A stretch of DNA of 44,865 bases, taken from assembly GCA_002492465.1 (NCBI GenBank), contig DKYT01000015.1:1-44865 (forward strand), written 5' to 3'. The stretch is from Lachnospiraceae bacterium UBA7093. Its GTDB lineage: Bacteria > Bacillota > Clostridia > Lachnospirales > Lachnospiraceae. Shown here one piece after another: positions 7,682 to 15,804 of this stretch. The notes below the pieces were generated by a model. It saw only the letters and a list, made by a program, of their open reading frames with translations, was not told where the DNA came from and did no database searches. How positions within the stretch are numbered: position 1 is the first letter of the stretch; the number at the start of each line of letters is the position of its first letter. The translations under genes and the position numbers were made by a program.

Positions 7682-9649
7682 CTATGCTTTAATTGCCCAT
7701 CGCATCTTTGTGGATCTCGCCCTGCTGTTTCTGGCACATTCCTGTGCAGAGGGGCGGATCACATCCGATGCAATTTCCCGGTAGACGCCCGCTTTCTTCA
7801 GCTCTTTAAAAGATTTTTTTACCAGCCTGTCCTCCCCTGAATGGAAAGTTAATATGGCAATTCTACCGCCCGGCGCCATAGCATCGGGCAATTTCTGTAA
7901 AAAGGCATCCAACGCCTCATATTCACTGTTCACATCGATGCGAAGCGCCTGAAACACCCTGGCGCAGGATTTTTTCACCGCTTCTTTTCGTTCCTTCTCC
8001 GGTAAAAAGGCAAGGGTTTGCGCTATCACTTCTCTTAAATCTTTGGTGGTTTCAATTTTCTTTCCTTTTCTCAACTCCGTTGTAATGGCTTTTGCAAGCT
8101 CCTCCGCATAGGGTTCGTCTGCGTTGTCCCTTAACATTCCGGCAAGCTCGTCCTTTGTAACCTCTCTTAAACGCTCAGCCGCTGAAATTCCCGAATCCGG
8201 ATTCAGGCGAAGGTCAAGAGGTCCTTCGTTTTTGTAGGAAAATCCTCTGTCAGGATTGTCGATCTGCATGGACGAGACCCCAAGATCGGCAAGAAGAAAC
8301 TGAAAAGGACCGTATAACTCCGCTACCTGGTCCAGCTTGGCAAAATTCAAATGGAGGATCGTAAGCAGCTCCTCTCCGTACCCCAAATCTCTTAATCTTT
8401 TTTCGGTCTTCTTGATCTCAATAGGATCCACGTCTAATCCATAAAGATGCCCCTTCCCTGCAAGACATTTCAACATTTCCCGACTGTGCCCGCCATACCC
8501 AAGAGTTGCATCCAGTCCCACCATTCCCGGCTGTATTTGTAAAAAATCCAGGATTTCCCTGACGCAGATAGGCAGATGCATTCCCGCAGGCGTGCTTCCC
8601 TTTTGCATCACCTTCTCTATGGTATCCTGGTATTTGTCAGGATTCAACTCTTTATATTTTTCACTGTATTTTCTGGGATGCGTTCCTTTATAGCGTACTC
8701 TTCTTTGATGAGGACGCTCCCACTCATCTCCATAAACACTGCTGTAAATTTTCTCGCAATCAAACTCGGGCGCATATTTTTCGGCAGCAATACAGATTTT
8801 TTCAACCAGTTCCATGTCTTCCTCCAGCTCCTCTGCGATTTCTGCCGGGGATTTTCCTTTACCCAGTTTTTTACATACCATCTGAATCATTTTTCTGTTT
8901 GCACCCTCTGCCAGACCTTCCAGCCGTCCTTCCTCTCGCCCTTGTGTCATTCCTTCCTCTCGCCCCTCATCCCTGGCATATTCTACCTCTTCCCATCTCT
9001 GCATATACTTCACCCCCATCTTTTCCGACGCTCTGATTTTTCTTACTCTTTCGTGTATCAGCTTAATTCTGCTGCTCTCTGTTTTTTCTACCGCTTTATC
9101 CGTAGATGCAGTGATATACTCCATAAAATCCAAAAACTCTTGCGAAAACGCTTCTCGGTTTCTCCCCATTGTATTGATAAAAACTCTCACTGCGCCATCC
9201 TCAATCTTCAGATCCGGACATTCCCTGCATACACCCTCGAAGGTATAGCGGTACAATTCCCTTCCAAACAGGTCGAAAGGCGCTATCAAAATGAAGCAAC
9301 TGTCGTTCAGCAGATTAAAATCCTTATTACCTGGTTCCAGCAGGGAAACATCCAGTTGCGCCTGATAATATCGGCTCCTCCGTCTTAAATTTCCCGTATT
9401 CTTTTTCTGCATTTCCGTATAATAAAGAGTTTTTTCATGATCCATCCCGATCACATCAAGACGTATCTGCCTAAGCTCCGGCGAAACCCTGAATTCCTTT
9501 TCTGTCTCCGGATATCCCAACAGTTCCACTTCATTTTCAAGCAAAATACTTACCGTCGCTTGGTATGCCTCTCTGCTTTCCATGGTTTCATCGAAAAGAA
9601 ATCGGTCTACCAAATTTAATTCTTCCAGTTTTGTTCGTACATTTGTCAT
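7682..9649 (-). CDS. Fusion of Rpn/PD-(D/E)XK nuclease and RsmH 16S rRNA methyltransferase
   Basis: A single 655-residue reading frame joins two proteins that are normally separate. Residues 1 to about 302 are a full-length Rpn-type recombination-promoting nuclease/putative transposase. Its active-site pattern is D65 in RLDVIGMD and E79-x-Q81 in TEMQ, with RYYQAQLD at 93-100 and a Glu/Gly-rich helix near 227-250. From about residue 316 (RRVRYKGTHP) onward it is an RsmH-like N4-methyltransferase for cytosine 1402 of 16S rRNA. That part has the SAM motif DATLGYGGHS at 380-389 and GVSSMQIDNPDRGFSY at 457-472. No in-frame methionine lies at the junction. The ATG at 9649 has GGAGG. This RsmH is outside any cell-division cluster, so it is probably a second copy. 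Each half looks intact. Confidence 0.9.
   Translation of the reverse strand: MTNVRTKLEELNLVDRFLFDETMESREAYQATVSILLENEVELLGYPETEKEFRVSPELRQIRLDVIGMDHEKTLYYTEMQKKNTGNLRRRSRYYQAQLDVSLLEPGNKDFNLLNDSCFILIAPFDLFGRELYRYTFEGVCRECPDLKIEDGAVRVFINTMGRNREAFSQEFLDFMEYITASTDKAVEKTESSRIKLIHERVRKIRASEKMGVKYMQRWEEVEYARDEGREEGMTQGREEGRLEGLAEGANRKMIQMVCKKLGKGKSPAEIAEELEEDMELVEKICIAAEKYAPEFDCEKIYSSVYGDEWERPHQRRVRYKGTHPRKYSEKYKELNPDKYQDTIEKVMQKGSTPAGMHLPICVREILDFLQIQPGMVGLDATLGYGGHSREMLKCLAGKGHLYGLDVDPIEIKKTEKRLRDLGYGEELLTILHLNFAKLDQVAELYGPFQFLLADLGVSSMQIDNPDRGFSYKNEGPLDLRLNPDSGISAAERLREVTKDELAGMLRDNADEPYAEELAKAITTELRKGKKIETTKDLREVIAQTLAFLPEKERKEAVKKSCARVFQALRIDVNSEYEALDAFLQKLPDAMAPGGRIAILTFHSGEDRLVKKSFKELKKAGVYREIASDVIRPSAQECARNSRARSTKMRWAIKA
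8950..8965 (-). other. Possible internal translation start in the nuclease-RsmH fusion
   Basis: Methionine 234 of the fusion is preceded directly by AGAGGAAGGA, a purine-rich stretch resembling a ribosome site. Starting here would give a 422-residue product with the nuclease C-terminus plus all of RsmH. Internal starts producing a C-terminal antitoxin are known in Rpn proteins. The same bases also encode a Glu/Gly-rich stretch, which may explain the match by chance. Confidence 0.3.
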
Positions 9650-9651
9650 AC

Positions 9652-9675
9652 AGTTTCCTCCTTACGCAGGAAACT
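9652..9675 (-). promoter_or_regulatory. Hairpin overlapping the ribosome site of the fusion gene
   Basis: On the minus strand AGTTTCCT and AGGAAACT form an eight-base-pair stem with an eight-base loop. The AAGGAGG ribosome site lies half in the loop and half in the 3' arm. Folding would partly hide the site. This could limit translation of a potentially toxic nuclease. Confidence 0.45.
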
Positions 9676-9928
9676 ATAAGGATCCTGTATGCCACAGCGA
9701 TGAACTGCGTACTACCGCTCATTGCCTGCCTTAACAGTCTTTACATTTCCTGCTTTCTAATTAAATGATTGATTTTTAAAAGCAGGATTTCATAGAATTT
9801 AAGAACAGAATTGTCCATCAGACGCAGCCATGCCGCTAAGTAAGCTTTCGCTTAAAGAAATCGTTTGCTTTGCAACTATCATAACACAATATCATTATCA
9901 TTTAAACACTTTTTTAATGAATCATAAT
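9676..9928. other. Gene-free leader and promoter region of the fusion gene
   Basis: This stretch has no credible gene. On the minus strand TTTAAA (9906-9901) and TATGAT (9883-9878) are 17 bases apart and could drive the fusion gene, giving a leader of about 220 bases. A small TAAGC/GCTTA hairpin lies at 9841-9854. No known riboswitch was recognised. Confidence 0.4.
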
Positions 9929-10262
9929 TGGTCACAGTTCAGACCGGTGTCAAGGTGGCGTTACAAAAACAGGCTATGGGGCGGCAGGGCATTGGGCATA
10001 TGGGTTCAGGGCTGGTCTCGAAATCGAATTTCACTAACGTAATGGGAAAAATTGTCGAAAACTGTACGGGTCGGAGCCAATGGCATCCATGCCATAAGGC
10101 TCCTGATTCTGCCCTCCATGGCAGAATCTCCCTGAGCCTTCACCATTCCGCAAGTGAAATAATCGATTTCTCGATAAAGCCCTGAACCCATATGCCCAAT
10201 GCCCTGCCGCCCCATAGCCTGTTTTTGTAACGCCACCTTGACACCGGTCTGAACTGTGACCA
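9929..10262. repeat. Nested palindromic element B with perfect 84-85-bp arms
   Basis: The left arm 9930-10013 and right arm 10178-10261 are exact reverse complements, extended by one further pair. They enclose a 164-base centre. Inside, ATTTCACT (10028-10035) pairs with AGTGAAAT, ending at 10160. The core has GAGCC (10074)..GGCTC (10102) with TGGCAT/ATGCCA inside, and GATTCTGCC/GGCAGAATC at 10106-10128. The core matches that of the element at 52-183 with compensatory changes, while the arms do not match. The element begins six bases after the acyltransferase stop codon. Its exact arm identity suggests recent formation or ongoing correction. Confidence 0.85.
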
Positions 10263-10267
10263 TAACG

Positions 10268-11080
10268 TCATCGGAAAAGGAGCGTACCTCTGGCATCCTC
10301 CACCGCTCCGCCTGCCAACAGATACTTTTTCAGGTTTCTTTGCAGGGAAGTATCCTCCGGCAATTCCTCAAGCTTCCAGTCTGACCGCTTATAGACCCAA
10401 ACCATGTACTCCATATCCTTCTGACCTGTTGTTTGAATTTGAAAAAGCTTCTGAAATTCCAAAATATGGGAGTCTGGAGAAAGCACTTCTTTCAACGTAG
10501 GGGAAAGCAGCCAGGAATGACATTCCATGTCCGCCGATTGATATGCGGGAAACTTTTCCGCAAAAAAAGTATTCGCCATGCCAACAGATTCCGCAATTTT
10601 TTCCCCGGTTAATATAGCATCCGAAGGGATATGTAAATCTATAACGCGCCTTTCTCCCTCAGTTCTCATCTCATATTCCAGCTCGCCGATTCTGAAAAGC
10701 ACCCCTGCAAGCTGTCTTGCTGTCCACCATTCTCTGTCAAAAGCATATTTCCCATAGCCCTCCTTATGCTCCTTTATAAATCTGCTAAAGCATTTCATAG
10801 TAGCTATAAAAATTTTATGGGAAATACCGTGCTCTTCATAATATTCATAGGTTTTAAAGCTGCTCCTCAGCATACAGGCAAGCATCTTAAATCCATCAGG
10901 ATCCTCCCCTAAAAAAGCCTGCATCTCCATTCGCCCTCTATCCCAGGTTTCCCGGTCAAAAAGTTTATCCATAGCATCCTGAATGTCTTCATATTCTGCC
11001 TGCCGGTCATACGCCATAACCGCCCTTGTCACTTCCTCCGGCATATCAATCCTTTTGCATAACACTTCTATCTCATTCAC
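10268..11080 (-). CDS. Acyltransferase domain protein (NAT_N/GNAT_C-like)
   Basis: A 270-residue soluble protein. I recognise the two-part layout of a family annotated as acyltransferases: an N-terminal helical domain (about 1-125) and a GNAT-like C-terminal domain. The latter includes RVIDLHIPSDAILT, CHSWLLSPTLKEVLSPDSHILEFQ (residues near 193-216) and LPEDTSLQRNLKKYLLAGG. Substrate and reaction are unknown. The start ATG precedes a weak purine stretch. The last residues lie almost against the arm of the palindromic element, so the extreme C-terminus could have been remodelled. The length still looks normal. Confidence 0.7.
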   Translation of the reverse strand: MNEIEVLCKRIDMPEEVTRAVMAYDRQAEYEDIQDAMDKLFDRETWDRGRMEMQAFLGEDPDGFKMLACMLRSSFKTYEYYEEHGISHKIFIATMKCFSRFIKEHKEGYGKYAFDREWWTARQLAGVLFRIGELEYEMRTEGERRVIDLHIPSDAILTGEKIAESVGMANTFFAEKFPAYQSADMECHSWLLSPTLKEVLSPDSHILEFQKLFQIQTTGQKDMEYMVWVYKRSDWKLEELPEDTSLQRNLKKYLLAGGAVEDARGTLLFR

Positions 11081-11484
11081 TTTATTTACACCACCTCAAC
11101 CGTTAAATTACATCCTGTCCTCCATACCGGAGCGTCACGCTCATTATACCCTATCCTATCAATCCCTCACAATATCGAAATACACCATCATCTGACAGCC
11201 TGGTTTGTTGTTTCTGGCACACAGCCTCTGTGAAGTTCCAAAGTGACATTATTGACTACTTTCGCAGCGCCAAAATTCTAGAACGTATTTTCGACCTTGA
11301 AAATAATTTCCCTTTTCATTTCATTTATGTTGATATTTTTCCTTATATCCATAATAATAAAAGGTGATATCATTCCGACTCAGAAAACAGAGATAATGCA
11401 TGATGAGAACCCAAAATGAAATAGAAAAGAAAAATGCAAAGGTAAAATAACTTATGCACATATCATCATAGAAAGAAGACCATT
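11081..11484. promoter_or_regulatory. Gene-free region with the MATE promoter
   Basis: No gene is visible in these 404 bases. On the plus strand TTGATA (11330-11335) and AATAAT (11353-11358) are 17 bases apart and form a good candidate promoter for the MATE gene, leaving a leader of about 120 bases. The upstream acyltransferase gene must also be transcribed from here on the minus strand, but I see no clear hexamer pair. Confidence 0.5.
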
Positions 11485-12861
11485 ATGGAAGACCTGAAAA
11501 AGACCGCTCTTTTTGAACAAATGCCAGTGCCAAAGGCTGTCATGACACTTGCCGTTCCGACCATCCTCAGTTCCCTGGTGATGGTCATTTATAATATGGC
11601 TGACACTTTTTTTGTGGGCATGCTCAACGATCCCGTTCAAAATGCCGCCGTCACCCTTGCCGCGCCAGTACTTCTTGCTTTCAATGCTGTTAACAACCTG
11701 TTCGGCGTAGGCACCTCCAGTATGATGAGCCGTGCCCTGGGTAAAAAGGATTATGACACCGTATACCGAAGCTCCTCCTTCGGATTTTACTGCTCTATTT
11801 TATGCAGCCTTTTATTTTCCTTCTTTTATACCATACTAAGCCGCCCGCTCCTTACCCTTTTAGGCGCCAGCGCGGAAACCGTCTATGCCACCGGACAATA
11901 CTTAAAATGGACGGTCAGCTTTGGCGCCACACCGGCAATTCTCAATGTAGTCATTGCCTACCTGGTTCGTTCGGAAGGCTCTTCTCTCCATGCCAGCATC
12001 GGCACCATGAGCGGCTGCCTGCTCAATATTCTTCTGGATCCCCTTTTCATTCTTCCTCAGGGGCTTAATATGGGAGCCTCCGGCGCCGGACTTGCCACCT
12101 TTCTCTCCAACTGTGCGGCATGTGCCTATTTCTTTGTCTTACTTTTTATAAAGCGGGGCAAAACCTACGTGTGCATCCGTCCCGACAAATTTCGCCCCAG
12201 CAGACACATTGTGGTTGGCATATGCAGTGTGGGTATACCTGCGGCTATCCAGAACCTTTTGAATGTAACGGGCATGACCGTTTTAAACAACTTTACCTCC
12301 TCCTATGGCTCCGACGCCGTAGCCGCTATGGGTATTGCCCAAAAAATCAATATGGTTCCCATGCAGATCGCCTTTGGTCTCTCCCAGGGAATTATGCCGC
12401 TGATCAGCTACAATTATTCCAGCGGCAACGTAAAGCGCATGAAGCATTCCCTAACCTTTACCATAAAAATTGCCCTGTCCTTCCTGATCTACGTATCTGT
12501 CTGTTATTACCTGGGCGCGGGCTTCCTGATCCGCCTGTTCATGAAAAATGACGCCATTGTCAGCTATGGCGCCAGTTTTCTTCACGGACTGTGCCTCGGC
12601 ACGCCCTTTCTCTGTATGGATTTTATTGCGGTAGGCGTTTTTCAGGCATGCGGTATGGGGAAAAAAGCGTTTTTCTTTGCCCTTCTTCGCAAGATCATTC
12701 TGGAGATCCCGGCACTTTACCTGTTAAATCTGCTGTTTCCTCTTTACGGTCTTGCCTACGCCCAGCTTACGGCTGAGGTCATTCTCGCCGCTGCGGCTGT
12801 GATTACGCTGATCAGGATTTTTCGGAAGCTGCAGCAACCTGCTTCCCCCGAAAGCCCATAA
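11485..12861 (+). CDS. MATE family efflux transporter
   Basis: A 458-residue inner membrane protein with about twelve hydrophobic segments in two repeated halves. The first helix reads AVPTILSSLVMVIYNMADTF, the usual MATE start. GVGTSSMMSRALGKKD and GIAQKINMVPMQIAFGLSQG are the typical loop motifs. It exports cationic compounds or drugs in exchange for Na+ or H+. The substrate cannot be inferred. The ribosome site is weak (AGAAAGAAGACC). It stands alone between the acyltransferase and the converging lipoprotein gene. A second MATE gene is at 37248-38606. Confidence 0.93.
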   Translation: MEDLKKTALFEQMPVPKAVMTLAVPTILSSLVMVIYNMADTFFVGMLNDPVQNAAVTLAAPVLLAFNAVNNLFGVGTSSMMSRALGKKDYDTVYRSSSFGFYCSILCSLLFSFFYTILSRPLLTLLGASAETVYATGQYLKWTVSFGATPAILNVVIAYLVRSEGSSLHASIGTMSGCLLNILLDPLFILPQGLNMGASGAGLATFLSNCAACAYFFVLLFIKRGKTYVCIRPDKFRPSRHIVVGICSVGIPAAIQNLLNVTGMTVLNNFTSSYGSDAVAAMGIAQKINMVPMQIAFGLSQGIMPLISYNYSSGNVKRMKHSLTFTIKIALSFLIYVSVCYYLGAGFLIRLFMKNDAIVSYGASFLHGLCLGTPFLCMDFIAVGVFQACGMGKKAFFFALLRKIILEIPALYLLNLLFPLYGLAYAQLTAEVILAAAAVITLIRIFRKLQQPASPESP

Positions 12862-12867
12862 CCGGGT

Positions 12868-15804
12868 TTATTCCTTCACTCCCTCTGTTTTGATTATAAA
12901 TTTCACATTTCCTTCCGTATTTTCCGGGAGCTTTGTAAAGGTATTATAAGCCCTGCCTGCATCCGCAACTGCCGTCAGTCTGTCCACCACGTCTTGGACA
13001 TCCTCGCCGAACATCTCTGTCAGCCTGCTGATGCCTTCCTCGTCAAATTCAAACATACCGTCTACTAATGCCAGCGCTCCCTCATCCAGAGATTCCATAC
13101 CTTCCTCCAGGGTCAGGACACCCTCTTTCAAGCTGCTTACGCCGTCCTTTAAGGTTCCTGCGCCGTTGTTTAAAGTATTGGTTCCCACTGCCAGCTGTTC
13201 TGTACCGTCCTTCAATTCTCCAGTACCGTTTTTCAGGGATGCCGCGCCATCCTTTAAGGAAGATGCGCCATTTGCCAGTTCTCCGGTACCGCTCTTCAGG
13301 GTTTCCGTACCGTTCCTTAATTCACCGGTGCCTCCCTTTAACGCTGCCGCGCCATTTGCCAGATCATTGGTGCCTCCCTTCAATGCTGCCGCACCCGCTT
13401 TCAGATTTCCCACTCCGGCTGCAAGCTCGCCGGCTCCGCCGTTGAGGTTGTCAATTCCGCTCTTTAATTCATTTGCGCCATGGTCAAGTTCCGTTGCGCC
13501 TAAAAGGGCATTCTCTGTTCCGCTGGCAAGGCTGTCTGCCCCCTGTACCAAAGCCGCCATGCCGCTTTGATCGGCGAGCTGCGCCGACAGCTTCTGTAAA
13601 GACGCCTCTAAATACGCCCCGTAGGTAATCGCCGGTCCCCACTTTTCCTTCAGCGCTTCCTGATCCCCTGCATGGGCGCTGATCATTTCCATCTCCTCAT
13701 TTAGGGCTGTAAGCTGCATAGAATAAGCGTTCACCTCCGCCTGACATGCCGCCACATCCCCAAGGGCATTCTTATATTCGTCAATTTTTTCCTGCAGGTT
13801 GTCTGTATCAACCGTCTGTATCTGAACAGTATCTGTTTCCACCACCTCGGTGGTCACAACTCCCGTACCTGTGACTATTTGCGTATCCACATCCGTTGTT
13901 TCATCCAGGATACCGCCTTCTTCCTCCTCTGTACCTTCGGATATAATCCTTGTTGTGGTATACACAGGCGCCTCAACCGATACCTCCACTTCCTTCTCCT
14001 CGCTATGGGTATCCGTTACCACCTGCATCTCCTGGGTATCCATCTGGCAGGCAGACGCAATCTGTGCTTCCGCCGAAGCGCTCCTCTCCTGTGCAACAGA
14101 TAAATTTGCATTGGCTGCATCCAGGTTTTCCTGTGTCTGCGCCGCCTTTTGCTGCAGATTTGCAAGAATCTCTCCATAAGACTGTTCTGACAATCCGTCT
14201 ACGGCAATACTTGCTTCTCTCAGGGACTGGTTCAGCAGATATGAAAGCTGCAGTAATGTACCTGCCTGATCGGCGCTGAGACTGGTACCGTCGTCCACCG
14301 GCGTACCCACCAATGCCTGCAGCATTCCCATCTGAACCGCCACCTGGTCTACTCCATCCTTTACATGGTGCGCCCCTTCATTTAGGTTTTTCGCACCGTC
14401 CACCAGGCTGCCTGTACCTGCGGCAAGCTTTGATCCCCCGTCCTGCAGGGCATTGGTTCCGGCTGACAGCCTTTGCGCTCCTTCCTGCAAAGCTTCCGTT
14501 CCCTGATAAAGCTCTGATGCCCCTTCGTTTACTTTTCCGGCTCCCGCACTCAGCTGGCTTACGCCTTCATCTACCTGAGCAGCTCCGTTTGCAAGCTTCT
14601 CTGCTCCCTGGTTCAGTTCCCCGGCTCCACTTGCAAGCTTCTCTGCCCCCTCGTCCAACTGCCCAGCGCCCTCATCCAGTTGTCCAGCGCCTTCGTTTAA
14701 AATTCCGGATTTTTCATATAGCTCCTGAGTACCATCTTTCAACTCCCGGGCGCCGGTCAGCAGATCATCTGTACCTGTCAGCAATTTTCCCGTCCCGTCT
14801 TTTAGCTGCCCGCTTCCATCCTTTAATTCCAGCGTTCCATCTTTTAACTGATCGGAAGCCTCCTGCAGCTCCTCCATAGAATCCTGGAGATTTGAAAGTT
14901 CAAAAGAGTCGGTCAATTCAATGTCTGAGAGAATATCGCTCATTGCCACCGTCATGGTCATCCCCAATTCAAAGTGATCGGCATCCGCCTCTACTTCCAT
15001 ATAATCAGGAATCTCTATTTCTTCCAGCTTTTCTTTTTCCTCTTTTTCTTTCACCTTATCTTTCATACTCTCAACGTCAATGCTTTCCTGCAGGCCCGGA
15101 AATGCCACGCCTACCACCACGCTGTTGTTTCCTTCCGAAAGCAGCCTTGCGTTGGTCACTTCAATGTTGGAAAAAACATCCTGGGGTAGTACCATTCCCG
15201 ATATCATGGCGAAAGGCACCTTGATTTCCTGCTCCTTCTGACCGATTTTTACTTTCCTGGTTTCCTTGTTTTCATAATCCAGGCGTATCTTTACCCTGCC
15301 GCTCTTTCCCGCCAGCTCCTCCGGGGAAATGTCCCTGCCGTCCAACTGGTAAGAGATCTTTACCTCTACGGGAACCTCTTTTTCAGTAGTCCCCTGGTAA
15401 TAAATATCAGCCCCCTCCGCTTTCCACAAAATATTGCCTTTTTCATCTGTTTCAAAGGTTTCGTATCCTTTTACATTCTGAATATCCTTCAAGTCGGAGC
15501 AATCCGCCAGGCTGCTCTCTTGACCGCCATTTTTCAGCCAGTCGCTGACAATTACCTGATTTACGCCGCCCTTTGCATCGGCAAGCACGTAAACCGTCTC
15601 CTCCTTTCCAGCCTGGCTGCTGTGGGAAGGGCTTACCTGCCCATTCAGCACTTTCTCCAGAACCTGTTCCTGATTTTCGTTTGTTATGACGGCTGCCTGC
15701 TCCGCCTCCTCTTTCCCACACCCGGTAAGCTCCAGCACCATTGCCGCGCTTAGGGCAATGCAAAGCGCTTTTCTTCTCATTTTTTTACATTCGTTCTTTT
15801 TCAT
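12868..15804 (-). CDS. Repeat-rich YhgE/Pip-like lipoprotein of the MMPL operon
   Basis: A 978-residue secreted lipoprotein. The signal peptide ends in the lipobox LTGC with the lipidated Cys at residue 29. Two blocks, roughly residues 315-490 and 755-915, consist of seven-residue repeats of the form LKDGTxx or LxxGAxx, as in YhgE/Pip-type exported proteins. Between them lies an unrelated segment with a likely coiled coil. The C-terminus is an ordinary globular stretch without an obvious membrane anchor. Its start overlaps the MMPL stop by four bases (ATGA), so the two are translationally coupled and probably work together at the membrane. The biochemical function is unknown. Confidence 0.8.
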   Translation of the reverse strand: MKKNECKKMRRKALCIALSAAMVLELTGCGKEEAEQAAVITNENQEQVLEKVLNGQVSPSHSSQAGKEETVYVLADAKGGVNQVIVSDWLKNGGQESSLADCSDLKDIQNVKGYETFETDEKGNILWKAEGADIYYQGTTEKEVPVEVKISYQLDGRDISPEELAGKSGRVKIRLDYENKETRKVKIGQKEQEIKVPFAMISGMVLPQDVFSNIEVTNARLLSEGNNSVVVGVAFPGLQESIDVESMKDKVKEKEEKEKLEEIEIPDYMEVEADADHFELGMTMTVAMSDILSDIELTDSFELSNLQDSMEELQEASDQLKDGTLELKDGSGQLKDGTGKLLTGTDDLLTGARELKDGTQELYEKSGILNEGAGQLDEGAGQLDEGAEKLASGAGELNQGAEKLANGAAQVDEGVSQLSAGAGKVNEGASELYQGTEALQEGAQRLSAGTNALQDGGSKLAAGTGSLVDGAKNLNEGAHHVKDGVDQVAVQMGMLQALVGTPVDDGTSLSADQAGTLLQLSYLLNQSLREASIAVDGLSEQSYGEILANLQQKAAQTQENLDAANANLSVAQERSASAEAQIASACQMDTQEMQVVTDTHSEEKEVEVSVEAPVYTTTRIISEGTEEEEGGILDETTDVDTQIVTGTGVVTTEVVETDTVQIQTVDTDNLQEKIDEYKNALGDVAACQAEVNAYSMQLTALNEEMEMISAHAGDQEALKEKWGPAITYGAYLEASLQKLSAQLADQSGMAALVQGADSLASGTENALLGATELDHGANELKSGIDNLNGGAGELAAGVGNLKAGAAALKGGTNDLANGAAALKGGTGELRNGTETLKSGTGELANGASSLKDGAASLKNGTGELKDGTEQLAVGTNTLNNGAGTLKDGVSSLKEGVLTLEEGMESLDEGALALVDGMFEFDEEGISRLTEMFGEDVQDVVDRLTAVADAGRAYNTFTKLPENTEGNVKFIIKTEGVKE

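Noticed and set aside
8576..9388. A 270-codon open frame on the plus strand.
   Set aside because: It is antisense to the well-supported nuclease-RsmH fusion, and its translation is a low-complexity mix without a family pattern.
9928..10296. Two overlapping reading frames, one on each strand, that begin with nearly the same peptide (VTVQTGVKVALQKQ).
   Set aside because: They are the same arm of palindrome B read from both sides. There is no ribosome site, and they continue into the structured core.
13068..14860. Regular short DNA repeats that could suggest a CRISPR array or satellite.
   Set aside because: The period is 21 bases with variable units and keeps one reading frame. It is the protein heptad repeat, not direct repeats with spacers.
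13031..14879. Several long open frames on the plus strand, rich in Pro, Ser and Leu.
   Set aside because: They are the antisense of the repeat-rich lipoprotein. The repeat codons happen to avoid stops in other frames.
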